This document shows, in pieces, positions 47,298 to 59,045 of a stretch of 64,000 nucleotides of DNA. The notes under the pieces are model-generated. The model saw nothing but the letters and a program-made list of their open reading frames with translations. It did not search any database and had not been told where the DNA came from. The stretch is from Haliotis asinina (lineage: Eukaryota; Mollusca; Gastropoda; Lepetellida; Haliotidae): assembly GCF_037392515.1 (NCBI RefSeq), contig NC_090295.1:17889501-17953500 (forward strand). Direction: 5' to 3'. Numbering within the stretch: position 1 is the first letter of the stretch; every line of letters begins with the position of its first letter. A program made the position numbers and the translations under genes.

Positions 47298-49539
47298 TTA
47301 GTTGAAGGATTCCATGAAATTGTCCCATTGTCGAAGGGCCTGCCTAAAGGCGGCAGCCGCTGAAAAACAGAAACAGAACGTTTCAAGTGAAGTCAAAGAG
47401 AATATAACTACCAAACACGAATCTGGTGCTGTACAAACTAATCGAATATTTTGTTTCTCTATATATACTGAACAGCAATAGAAACGCAATTCTATTTTTC
47501 TTATGTTTTTCTAATAGCGGTCATAAACGCTTGCTTTCAAGAGGGGTCATGTTTCCGAAACTTGCTGTTTCTTTTGCTGTTCAATAAGTTTTGGTTACGA
47601 AAAGGTGACACAGAATATTCTCTATTAGTAATCAACAAACTGACCCGTGGCCCATTATTATGTTTGGTATAATGTCAAAATATTCGAAAATGTAGAAACG
47701 TGTCTCTGAAAGAAGCAATGACTTTGTAACGTTAGAAGCACATAATCTGACGTTCCATATTTAAAACGCTTATGACATGTATATTTTGAGCTCTCGTTTC
47801 TGCGCAACTCCCAATTACCAAGTTTAAATTATTGATTCATTTAGAAAGGTAAAGTGAGATAAATGTTATTTGACTATTTAACCTTCAAATTATATGCATA
47901 ATGTCATAATATCAGTCATTGTAAATCCGTTGAAGACTCTTTGTAAATAATCAACACACTGGCAAAAAAACCCAACCACCCCAAACGACCAATCAGATCA
48001 AGAAAAAATTAAGTCCAAAAGTTATCAGATATGACCGACTTTAACCTGCGAGAGGGTTTATGAATATAACTCACCTCTTTTTTGTTGTTTTATCTCGTAG
48101 TTGTCTACTTGGACTGATGCCGCGTAGTACCACCGTCTCTGATGGGTTGCTCCCGGGGCGTGGGTTTTAACAGGGGGGTCGGGCGTTACGTAAACTCTGA
48201 AGGAGGAAACAGATATATCTGAAGGCAAACGCAGTCCCCCAGTGTGTCTCTATCCCTTTCTGTGAATGAGATGGGCAGTGAGGTGGCCGTGTGGTTAAAG
48301 CGTTCGCTCATCATGCTGAAGACCCGGTTTCAATTCCCCATATTGGTACAATGTGTGAAGCCCATTCATGATGTCTCTCACTGGAATTATTCTAAAAGCG
48401 GCGTAAAACTAAGCTCACTCATTCACCCAGAAACGGATAGCTTTTGCTGCAGGAGACGAGAACAGGATCAGTGATAGATGCTAAAGAGAACTGGGTGCAT
48501 CTTGGATGCTGGGGTTGAAAATGGAATGGTATTGGGGTGCTGGAGAAAGTTGGGGTTGAGTGTAGGCTGATGGTGGCGAGGGTTGGCGTGACATCAGGTG
48601 AGTACGAACGACGGCATCTGTGTACGGGATATGCATACACTGCTAAACTGCATTGACTGACTGATTACCAAGGTAAAACAACAGACCGTGACATCTCAGA
48701 TCGAAGAAATTCGAACTTCCCTCTCATTTTCGCACATGCAGTTGCTATTTTTGTCAACCAATGTAACTGCGCTGACGATCTAATTTTGTATACTTACGGC
48801 ACAGCTTTGTCGATTTAATAAAAACCAACAAATGCCTCCCCACCAAAAGCATGTGTATATGCCTCCGACACACACAGGAAATATGAGCAAAGGCGTTTGA
48901 TACTTGTGAGATATGGGATATATTGATTGAAATGTGCGTAATTGTCAGGTTTTTGATCATTTCTATGATGCTACCTTTACATGTCGTATAGCAGGCGGCT
49001 GGGCTTAGTTAATGGATTTTCTGCGGTAGGCGCCTGTGACTTTGCAGACACAAAGATCAAAGCAAACATACCGTTTCCATTGGACCATGAAACCCTGATG
49101 AAGAAATGCATCGAGAGGAACCTGTGACATTGTATGGGATTCTGAGAGAGCTACATCTCTCAAATCACCATAATGATTTCACAATCTGGCACTGAATATT
49201 CTAGTACTTCAATGAATAGTACCTACACGAAGTATATGTACGGCCTTTTCTTCTCAACATCCATAGGACTTGCGTAGTATCGATTGTTATAAACGTAGTA
49301 CGTCGGTTGAGGCGCTATCCATGTCGCGGTTATATTGGGTTGGAGATCTCCGCCATTCTTGCTCTTCACACCGGAAGCTACCCACCAGTTGCAGTACGCA
49401 GGCGCAGCAGGAGGCATGGCGAACCAGTTGCCAACTGAGTTAGTTCCGTAGGTGCCCGGATGACTGTCCGTGCCTGGCACGTGCAGAAACATGTCGGAGA
49501 TATGAGAGAACATCCCACCTCGGCGTGGTCTTACCATTA
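47298..49539 (-). CDS. Second Reeler-like gene, last three exons (first exon not found)
   Basis: Exons: 49539-49227, 48196-48075, 47359-47298 (minus), 165 residues to a TAA. The first begins with two bases finishing a codon (phase 1), the next junction is phase 2, the last phase 1, exactly as in the Reeler gene at 14713-20293. Reeler features: GTYGTNSVGNWF, a single APAYCNWW cysteine, NITATWIAPQP (VTIVWEAP in the other copy), YIYFVVYVTPDPP and RRWYYAASVQV. It closes with AAAAFRQALRQWDNFMESFN, placed like FQQLLDELKKF in the other gene. There is no poly-Ser tail. Neither a signal-peptide exon nor a good donor was found between 49540 and about 57000, so exon 1 may be distant or lost. A SINE-A lies in the intron between exons two and three. 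Confidence 0.65.
48275..48426 (+). repeat. SINE-A copy in an intron of the second Reeler-like gene
   Basis: GTGGTTAAAGCGTTCGCTCA, decayed B box GGTTTCAATTCC, tail GCGGCGTAAAACTAAGCTCA. Confidence 0.85.
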
Positions 49540-49631
49540 CTGAAAAAGACAAAAACAAATTCAAATAATAATGCTAGAAACGAAGTTAGAAGTCTGCAGC
49601 TTGATCTTCATTTGACGTACCATGTTGTTAT

Positions 49632-49855
49632 GGACCCTTGAAGATCCGGGTCAGAATTGATCTTCAGCACCCCATGCTTGTTGTAAGAGACAATTGACAG
49701 GGTAAGGTGGTCAGGCTTGCTGACTTCGGTGACACTTCATGCGTAGATCAGTGTCCATGATGTCGATCACTGGATCGTCAGGGCCAGACTCAGTTATTTA
49801 CTTTCCACCGCCATATAGCTAAAAAAGTGCCGAGTGCGACGTCAATCAACAAACT
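49632..49855 (+). repeat. SINE-B copy, decayed
   Basis: GAATTGATCTTCAGCACCCC, GATCACTGGATCGTCAGGGC, CACCGCCATATAGCT. Confidence 0.75.
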
Positions 49856-50257
49856 AACCAGTCATTTGCTGTGTCAACCAAAGCCCTAGAGATACAGTCG
49901 CTGGCAAGTACATTGTGTTGCTATACGTATTGCGATATATGGGGAACTTAAGTTGATCCATGTTGTTCATGTTGATCATGTTGATCCACAGGGGTTCGAA
50001 TCTCTGTTTCGACAATAATTTTCAAAAGTATAAATCTAGACTTTTGCAATCGTATAATGTTTTTAAATGCTATAATTTACATAAGTATATTTCAAATTTG
50101 AACAAAATCGGTGAAGAAATTGATTTTTTAGGAACTTCAACCGCTACACTCATTCCATAAAATACACTATATATATATTGTTGATCCACAGCAATCGCAG
50201 AAACAATCTCAAGTCTGAATGGCCACCATACATCTCTTGATGTCACCGACCTGAGTT

Positions 50258-50492
50258 AGTTCCTTCTATGACGTCACTGTAGGGCTCTGGCAGCAGAGTT
50301 ACGTACCCTGTCTGTGGTTTCGTTGGCGGGCGAGAGTGAAGCAGGCGGCTTTTGGGCAACTTTTAATTGCACGGCAATAATTAACCACAAGTATTGTTAG
50401 GAATTAGTTTGGTGTTCCACTATGACTAACCGCAGGTATTTCTTATGTAATGGTTAAAAGAGTGCAAAAAAATAAGTTTATTCGTTCTTTTA
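50258..50492 (+). repeat. Dispersed repeat (partner of 23.2 kb)
   Basis: Starts CCTTCTATGACGTCACTGTA; aligns with 23170-23460. Confidence 0.75.
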
Positions 50493-50514
50493 CAACGGGG
50501 CACATTGAGTGAGT

Positions 50515-50690
50515 GTTTGAGTGAGCGAGTGAGTGAGTTCGATTTTACACAGCTTTAAGTAATTTTCCATCAATATCACGGCGGAGATACCAGAAATGGG
50601 CATCACAAATTATGCCCATGTGGGGAATCTAACCCGGATCTTCGGCGTGACGAGCGAAACCTTTAACCAAATAGTAACGTCACCGCCTCT
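50515..50690 (-). repeat. SINE-A copy
   Basis: Reverse strand GAGATACCAGAAATGGGCAT, CATGTGGGGAATCTAACCC, GGCGTGACGAGCGAAACCTT. Confidence 0.8.
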
Positions 50691-51699
50691 TCTTCGTAGA
50701 AAGACTATCAGGAGATGACAATTCTCAAACATTGACTCAAGTAACTTTTGTTACTACATGTTCTGTGAACGTCCAATAGCATTAGAAACATTTGCAATGA
50801 CTAATCTTGTCTTACTAATATTAAATAACATCATTCATACTTCAGTTGATTATTCGAGATACGGAAAAAAACAGACCCCAGCAAAAACGGATCAAAAGAA
50901 AATCGAGAAAACGGCCACCGAGATGGAGAGAGCGACATCAGAACCAAGAAAAAAGGGAATCTGTGTCCAGAGAAAACGGCCATCATAGCTGCACAAAGAT
51001 CAAAGAAGATTTATTGATAATGAAAAAATAAGGTTTACTGCATTACGAATATGCTTTTAAAAGCTGATTGAATGTTTTGTTAGTTTCTATTGTTGTTTAA
51101 CTTCTGGAGATTGATTGTTTCTTTTGAGAGTTACGACGAACAAATCAATTTGATTGATTAAAGACTTTACGGGTAAGACTAGTTGATGAAAAAAGATAAC
51201 AAGGTAGTGTTCATATTGACGAGGGGATTAGCTGAGGATTGAATAACACAAAAGGTTATTAATGACAACATCAGTAAAACTGCTGACGAAATGCAGTAAC
51301 ATTCATGGACCAGTCATAGTCTTCTGCTTTCATCGAAGCAAAACGCTGATCGTAAAAACAAGGTCTGTCTGTTCCGTTTATGTGGAATACTGTAAGATAC
51401 GTTCTCGCAACCTTGACCTTTGGAAGCAGTGCTATAAATGCCTAAAGGTCGTGATCGCTTGAATGCCTCTCAGTGTTTCCGTAGTTGTATGTGCAGATGA
51501 AAAACACATTTGGTTAGGTACTTAATAATTGATACTAAAATAATATTTCAGCCATATCGTGACGAAATCAATTAGGAGTAAACATGGTAATTGATGGAAT
51601 ATTGTGAAAACCTGTTGACGAAGGACAGTAAAACCAACTGGTATATAACAGTAACAAGAAATATAACAAGCATACTACTCTCAAACAGGACTGCAAATG

Positions 51700-52830
51700 A
51701 GGACAATACAATATACAGGACGGCTGAGGATTGCCAATACCCGAAGGTATATCACCACTCTAGGGACCATGGGGACTTACGGTACTTTGGCTACCTGCGT
51801 AGACCCTATCTAGATTTATACCACCCCTTCAACCATTGGCGATTGTACTGATATTTAGCCTTAAGAAAACAACAAATATTCTTGATTAAAAAGGTGTGTA
51901 GAGCTAAACTGACTCTAAGAGGTTTGGGACTTACGTGCCCTCCCAGGAGGACAATCATTTTACTGTACTTGGATCTCCTTCGAAGATACAACTTCTAACT
52001 ATCGATGTTGCTGATTTAGTCTACCGATTATAAAATATCATTTACATATTCACATAACATATCGTTCAAAATTTGTCAATCAATTTTGTTTCTTTTGAAA
52101 ACTCAATGCTGAAACGATAAGGAACCCTACTAAAAAGATCCTTTACAGTTTTGAGAGTAAAATATTTATCCCTTGTGATGGAAAAGTTAACACAGTTAAG
52201 CAGGACATGCTTGACCGTGATTCTGTCCTCGCAAGAGATACAAAACGGAGGACCTCACCTTTTAACAGGTATTCGCGAGTATATCGCGTATGGTTAATGC
52301 GACATCGCCGCATGACGACCTCTTCAAATCTGGACTGACAACCCAAGTAGGTATAACTGATGTAAGCTTTTATTTCATGTAATTTATTGATACTTATCTG
52401 AGTGTCCCACTTCTTTTGCATTAGATCTGGGGTATATGATCTAAGTACTTCTTTATAATCAGAGTATGAGATAAGAAGTGGTGTCACAGATTTGTTGAGT
52501 GCTGCCTTAGCAGTAAAATACGCCATTGTGTTAACAGATATTCCAACATGGCTGGGTAAACAACAAAAGACGATGTCGCACTGTCCACTAGCAAGATCAT
52601 TATACAATTAAATAATTTCTATTAAAACTGGATGCTTACAAGAAAGGTGGCCCTAAGGCATGAAAGAGAATCAGAAAAGGCTATGTATTGTTTGTATTTA
52701 CAATGCTTTTTAGATATATTTAAAAGCTGTTAATATGGCCTTAGCATCTGTGTTGATGTTGTTATTCGAGCTGTTAATGGACAGTCGAGAAGGCATTGTT
52801 CCGTACATGGACACGGGAATGACGTATCAG
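51700..52830 (-). mobile_element. LINE fragment, RNase H domain and 3' end
   Basis: Minus strand: a decayed NINTDAKAILTAF region, FSDSLSC, DLASGQCDIVFCCLPSHVGI (RNase H motif; family usually reads W-PSHVGI), LMQKKWDTQISINKLHEIK, YTYLGCQSRFEEVVMRRCRI then HTRYT. After one frameshift near 52240 it continues FCISCEDRITVKHVLLNC to a stop at 52066. The rest to about 51700 looks like 3' UTR. Typical of I/Jockey-group non-LTR elements; 5'-truncated. Confidence 0.8.
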
Positions 52831-52976
52831 AGATCTATGATGTATGACGTATCAGAGATCTATGATGTATGACGTATCAGAGATCTATGATGTATGACGT
52901 ATCAGAGACCTATGATGTATGACGTATCAGAGATCTATGATGTATGACGTATCAGAGACCTATGACGTATGACGTA
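52816..52976. repeat. Minisatellite, 25-bp unit, about six copies
   Basis: Unit starts GACGTATCAGAGATCTATGA and ends TGTAT, with alternate AGATC and AGACC variants; abuts the LINE fragment. Confidence 0.9.
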
Positions 52977-54445
52977 TTCGCGATCAACACCACATTGAAA
53001 TCCTTACATTGAGATCTGTTCGACGTATTAGCGATCTGTGCCACAATGAATTCGTTGCACTTTTGCCTTCTGTATCTTATGACACTTAGAACCGGACAAG
53101 AACGGGACAAGTGTCTGTCTCTGGTTAACTCTCCAGATTCAGAATCCACACCTTGGGAGAGTCTGAACAAGACATGCAAAACTGTTTTTGCATCAAAATA
53201 ACACATGCCATGACTATCACAATGCATGGAACAAAGTCAACAGCCTGTCTCATAAATCACACCAGCTCCATTAAACCCTTCCTACTTAACTCTCCCTGAC
53301 ATAAGTTCAAGCTGTCACGTTTAAACCACGGTCGTTAAAACACAGTGAAAACTTTATGAATTATGATGCTGTTACGCCCTTAAGAGACCCGTGTGCCGTT
53401 GAACAAACCAACCCCAGCGCTAAGACTACCTTAAGGCCATGTTATGATATTGGAGTTACGGTCACCTCAGCGCCATGATCGCTTTGAACAAAGCCCCCTG
53501 TTTTTATCCACTGATTCAATTGTAGGTACCAAACAATTTTACAACAGCCGTAATCCGAAGGGCTTCCAGAAAAACCCCGGACTATTCCAGTAAAGTAAAG
53601 TAATATCCAGACTTACTTCACCAATGTAAAAATACACAAGGGTTTACGACACGCCCGCGTCCATTACCTTTCCTTTACCTTAGGGCAATTGGGAACGTAT
53701 CATGTTTGTAATATGTCTCGCTGTTTGTGCAGCACCCATTAAGGGAACGTATAGTATTTCTGGAATCTCAAACATGTTTATGACTATAGCCTAGGAACGT
53801 TGTCTTACATTTCGACTTGTCTCGAGATGGTTGGGTGGCACCAGCAATGCTGCCTCCTACACTATTCTTTTATGGTAAACGCCTAATTATAGCAGGGAAA
53901 ACACGTTTTTTACTCCACAACACAAACGTTTATTGCAGAAGGGACCTTACGACAATGCAGTCTGGTCCAGTTGAGGGTGAGGTAGCGACATTTTACGTAA
54001 AACAAACATTTTGACATAACTGAAATATATGTACAGTATACGCCTGTTATAATGAACAGAAAGGGATCACTACATTTAGTTCGGTATGTCTGTAGTTAGT
54101 TAAAAGCGTTTCGACTGAGGCATATAACAAGTGGCTGCATCCAAAATCATTTCGTTGTATCCTTCGGATCATTAGAAATGTTTTCGTTTCAAGCCTCCAG
54201 TTTATTGTTGCTTGAACCATTCCTGTGTATTCCTTTCATGGGCATGATCACGTGACTTCCAACAAGGCATTTTACAAATTAAATAAAAATACTTCAAATA
54301 AACCCATATGTATCATTGAGTTCGCTTTTCCCTTGGTCAGTGATGTGATCAACAAGATTTAAAAGCAATTTGACAAATATGTTGACCTTACTTACACAAG
54401 GTCAAAATGTTCGACTACCCTGTTATGGTAGCTCCTGGTCCGGCG
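52977..54445. other. Intergenic DNA
   Basis: No gene recognised. A possible pogo-like end (CAGTATACGCCTGTTATAAT after TA) starts at 54034, with no matching right end found. Confidence 0.35.
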
Positions 54446-54777
54446 ACAGGCATTATGGCTGATGCCAAACCCGACTGGCATTATGGTTGATGCCAAACCC
54501 GACTGGCATTATGGTTGATGCCAAACCCGACTGGCATTATGGTTGATGCCAGACCCGACCGGCATTATGGTTGATGCCAAACCCGACCGGCATTATGGTT
54601 GATGCCAAACCCGACCGGCATTATGGTTGATGCCAAACCCGACTGGCATTATGGTTGATGCCAAACCCGACTGGCATTATGGTTGATGCCAAAGCCGACC
54701 GGCATTATGGTTGATGCCAAAGCAGACCGGCATTATGGTTGATGCCAGACCCGACCGGCATTATGGTTGATGCCAGA
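54446..54777. repeat. Minisatellite, 28-bp unit, about 12 copies
   Basis: Unit starts GGCATTATGGTTGATGCCAA and ends ACCCGACT or ACCCGACC. Each unit has the internal dyad GGCAT-N7-ATGCC. Confidence 0.95.
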
Positions 54778-56311
54778 ACTGTTCTTCTGTCAGAGCAAAG
54801 CTGTGTTGGAAAGTCTTTACATTTTCTAACCTGTCGCCCATGCGATCTCTGCGATGCACAATGCATGTAGATGGAACAAGGATACCTGTGCTGATGATGA
54901 GTAAAGCCAACCTGTTCACCTCTTTGCTGCATACATTTGTGTAAATCATAATAACGTGCTTCAGTGTGAACGAAGGTCAAGGCTTCAGGTCTCATAGAAG
55001 CTAAGCTGCCAAACTCTGTCACTTGTATGTTCACTCTACGCTAACAACATCGGATGTCGTGAATATTTTGATAACACTTAAACAATCACAGTGCCACTGA
55101 AAACAGTTTTGTACCAGATTTCAAAATCCAAAATATTTGAATTGATTCTGCATTTATTATGCGACGTCCTATTATATGTCATTCATCTCAACAACAGACT
55201 TTAAAATATTACACTGAAAACAATCGCTACTTCACGTTAGTGTTAACACGAGATGACATTAACGTTTCTCCTGACACGTTTTTACATCAACTACAGACGT
55301 CTATTGTATTTGTTTGCCCAACGGTTTGTTCCGATGAGGTGGCCACGAAACACGGACGTGAGAGAAGACAGCGTACGTCATGTTGACTGATGGTACGTGA
55401 TGTCATGGTCGGCGGTTGGTCTCGACTCCCGTGTGATAACGGGTGGCAATGTGTATGACTGATTGAATGGTTCCTGTCCTTAAGTTAACTTTATCAATTA
55501 CAGGTATTTCACGCAGATCGCTTGACCCCAGTGTCTTTATTTACTGACGGAGTGTGGTAAGTTAGAACTTAAAGCCCAGGTTGCAAACCTAAAAAAAACA
55601 TATTATTTTTCAAATAGTCTCCCATTGACTACTCCTCAGCAGTGTATATGTTATCTGTCCACCATAAGTGTCAGGGCTGTAACGGCTACGGGTTCCTTGC
55701 CAGAAGAGCCTGGCGATGGCAAAGCTTAACCTTGGAATTTGCTAAGAAAATTTGTACCTAACAACCCTTTCATTACATAGTTTAATGACTAAACAGATTA
55801 AAATGACCAAAATGTGTGCAATTTCAAATTTTACTTACATTTTTTTTTTAAAAAAAAAGTTAGCCTTCAGCATGGTGATGTCTGCATCAAACAAGTGTAC
55901 AACCCCGGTAATGTAGCATGTGATGCTTGTTTTCACCAATATTTATTTAATTAATAACATATAAAACTTTAATAATTTTCATCTAGGGAAAACAAGAATA
56001 ATATTTTACCAAAAACATGGCATGTATGTTTTAAAGATTTAGAAATCCTGTATGACATAGTGACTGGGATTTTTATATTGGAAACAATATTACTGAACAT
56101 AGTTATGAACATTATGCTGATCGTGCAAAGGATGAACGGTCTTATGATACAACAATGTCAATAGACGGTGCTAAACTGAACAGGTCACCAGGAGACGACG
56201 TTATTTCATCTGAGTGAGTGAGTGAGTGAGTGACATTCAGTCACGTCTTGCGAAGTGCATCCGGAAAGAAACAGTTTGTAATTGTCCTCGCTTCGTCCTG
56301 CTTATCCTTAG
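54778..56311. other. Intergenic DNA
   Basis: Two overlapping minus-strand frames (54705-55034) end in the minisatellite and show no recognised domain. No other feature. Confidence 0.35.
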
Positions 56312-56580
56312 TGGAGTGAGTGAGTGTGTTTTACGCCGCACTCAGCAATATTCCAGCTATATGGCGGTGGTCTGTAAAAAATCGAGTCTGGACCAGACAA
56401 TCCAGTGATCAACAACATGAGCATCGATCTGCGCAATTGGGAACCGATGACATGTGTCAAAAGGTCAGCGAGCCTGACCACCCGATCCCGTTAGTCGCCT
56501 CTTACGACAAAGCATGGTCGCCTTTTATGGCAAGCATGGGTTGCTGATGGCCTATTCTACTCCGGGACCTTCACGGGTTA
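56312..56580 (-). repeat. SINE-B copy, near full length
   Basis: Reverse strand: TTTTACGCCGCACTCAGCAA to CTACTCCGGGACCTTCACGG; preceded by GAGT repeats from the tail. Confidence 0.9.
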
Positions 56581-56704
56581 TTTCATCTGAATTTTGAAAG
56601 AAAATTAAGGATATGATTGCACTCTACCTTGCTTTGTTGATTTCACAAATATCATGTAAACGCCATATCCCACCTGCATGGACTACTGCTATGGTAATAA
56701 CTAA

Positions 56705-56738
56705 TAATATAATATAATATAATATAATATAATATAGA
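56705..56738. repeat. (AATAT)n microsatellite
   Basis: Six to seven AATAT units next to a SINE-A tail. Confidence 0.85.
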
Positions 56739-56906
56739 GTGAATGAATGAGTTTAGTTTTACGCCGCTCTTAGCAATATTCCAGCAATATTCCGGCGGGG
56801 GCACCAGAAAAAGGGCTTCATACAATGTACCCACGTGGGGAATCGAACCTGGGTCTTCGGCTTCACGACCGAACGCTTTAACCACTAGGCTACCCCACCG
56901 CCCCTA
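56739..56906 (-). repeat. SINE-A copy, near full length
   Basis: Reverse strand with intact B box (GGAATCGAACC) and A box (TTTAACCACTAGGCTACCCC), tail 'gtttagttttacgccgc'. The best copy for defining the family. Confidence 0.92.
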
Positions 56907-57009
56907 TATAAAATAGAAAGTAATAATAAACCTGGTACGATAGGGGCAAATCGTTTTTTAACACTTTGAGTACATAGTTTACATCTATCATGAATAGTTG
57001 CTACCGTTG

Positions 57010-57315
57010 TAGAGAATGAAGGTGTAATTCGTCAATACCAAGGGGAGTTTAGAAAACATCATTTAACAGTTGGCAACATTTTCATTCTTCAATCTATTCT
57101 TCAGAGTCATATAACTCGAAAAAAGTCACATTCTACTGTGCTTTCGTGGATTACAAGAAAGGGTTCGACATTGTTATCCGAAATAAATTACTTTATCTTC
57201 TTTAAGAAATGACATCCATGGACAAATATTTCGTGTGCTTCAACATTTATATATGTTTTTATTGTTAGGCAAGGATGTCCACTAAGGTCCTCGTTAGGTC
57301 TGCGTTATGGTGGTG
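57010..57315 (+). mobile_element. LINE fragment, reverse transcriptase piece
   Basis: YQGEFRKHHLTVGNIFILQS, then FYCAFVDYKKGFDIVIRNKL (usual CAF-D--KAFD motif), a stop, and VRQGCPLRSS. Truncated at both ends with at least two frame breaks. Confidence 0.7.
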
Positions 57316-57345
57316 GTGGTGGTGGGGGGGGGGGGGTTGGGGGGC
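57301..57345. repeat. GGT/G-run simple repeat
   Basis: Six GGT units followed by long G runs. Confidence 0.85.
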
Positions 57346-58089
57346 GCAGTGTGTCACAGCCTACCAGAAATATGAAACCCTGAATGAACTAACTAACTAA
57401 CCCACACGCAGACTCGTTTCTATGGAAACGCACCACGTATTGTCACCTGACTAACACAATAGGGACATTATAATCTGGATTTAAGAACAGAGAAACATAT
57501 TTTCAAAATGTATGTTTTGTAGGCTGTCTGCGTCCATGCATTTTACAGTTGGCCTCCATAACGTATATCTTTATGCTATGGCTTAATTTCATCCTGAACT
57601 GGTAAGTCAATTTTGTAAGATGGAATGTACTTGAATACTGCCTTGCTTTACAAGGCTAGGAGTCCAAACTGCAGGCTATCCTGTCTTTGCGAAGATTACG
57701 TTTTCTTAAATGAGATGGCCCCGGGACAAAGTGTGACCAAATAATGTCGCGATTGCTTCACGCATGCGCGAAGTGGCTGCTGCAATGCATGCAAATGTAA
57801 ATAATGCGCCCACAAACACTTGACCTAGACGTAAATAAGTCGTGCGATAGCGTGCCATTGCGTGACAATGCGCATTATTTTAGGGCGTAATTTGTGCCTG
57901 AACTGGTCGCGGAGAGTGCGTAAACAGGCAATGCCACCACTAATTGCGCGGTAGAGCGGGGACAAAATTCCTGCAAGTGTCACGGTGGCATCAGTCAGAT
58001 ATATTTTTTATTCTCTAAACAATTTATTACAGTATAACTGATCATTTGCTATTATCATAATAAAACTGTAATGGAAGTTTTCAGTTGCA
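57346..58089. other. GC-rich patch, possible promoter
   Basis: 57720-57980 is richer in CpG than its surroundings and includes CACGCATGCGCGAAG, close to an NRF1 site. No firm gene attaches to it; a weak minus-strand model is given in the findings. Confidence 0.3.
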
Positions 58090-58312
58090 ACAACCAGCTT
58101 TGACAGTTCGAGACAAAGGGGTAAATTTGTACATGTTAGAGCCTTTGGGGACCCTAAAATGAGTTCGACACAACCGGGAATTCGACACATCTAGTTCGAC
58201 ACATCAGGGTAAAAATAATGATAAATATAAGGAAATCGGCAGGGACCGAGATGTCAGTTCGACACATCCGAGAATTCGTCTCAACCGAGTTCGAGACAAT
58301 GGGGTTCGACTG
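58090..58312 (-). mobile_element. pogo/Tigger-like element, terminal part
   Basis: Ends GGGGTTCGACTG directly before TA, the reverse complement of CAGTCGAACCCC seen at 26544. Inside, GTTCGACACA or GTTCGAGACA is repeated several times. No transposase; outer limit uncertain. Confidence 0.6.
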
Positions 58313-59045
58313 TAGTTGGTGATGTCAAGTACATAAACATCACCGTCGCTTCAACGTCACACAGGGCCAACTTTGGCGACACTTAACGTCTTCGTATGGC
58401 GAGAGACAGAGGATTATAAGTACACGCAATGTTTCATTCATCTTTGAAATGGGGCCATCTTTGACACATAACATGCTGACAGAAATGCTGCTAGAAAGGT
58501 TTAAATGGATTTTGTATGAGAACTTTGTGTTCACTAATATTTTCGGTTGTAACAGGCTTACATACTCACGGGCAACGCGGTGTACATTGTACTTTAATAA
58601 TTCCATAAGCCCCGAGAAATGATACAAGCCCTTCACAACCATGTTATGTTGTATGCTGGACATTCAGTGCAGTAGGTTGAAATATAATACAAGCTATTTG
58701 GTTGAAAAATCTGCTTATTTAGCTAGAATTTATTTTGAAACATACTTCACGTCATCTGGAGAATTGAGAACAATGTGATATTTTCTTAAAAGTTCCAAAC
58801 TTTTGCGCTTTGACCTGGCACTTCTTGGGTATAAGAAGTCAATATTCACGACCGCATTTAGAATTTTCAAAATGCAAATATTTAGTCTTCATTTCCCAAC
58901 CTTAGTTGGATGTGTAAAAGAAGCTGCACATTGGACATTGGAAAAGTCTCGTTTTCTTTCAAAGTGTGTAATGATTGTGAAATTAATGATACCTCTTCAA
59001 ATTGCCCTGCTCTTCGTAAGATGAATTATTGAGTTAATATTACTC

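Larger units (their letters stand above)
49856..51699. other. Intergenic DNA left of the LINE fragment
   Basis: Holds a short GTTGATCCATG-type repeat at 49950-49990, a dispersed repeat at 50258-50492 and a SINE-A at 50515-50690. No gene or Reeler exon 1 found on either strand. Confidence 0.4.

Noticed and set aside
52816-52976. Regular short repeats that could suggest a CRISPR array
   Set aside because: The units are directly tandem with no unique spacers; this is a eukaryotic minisatellite.
54705-55034. 109- and 62-residue minus-strand frames
   Set aside because: They overlap in two frames, run into the 28-bp minisatellite and carry no recognised motif or splice signals.
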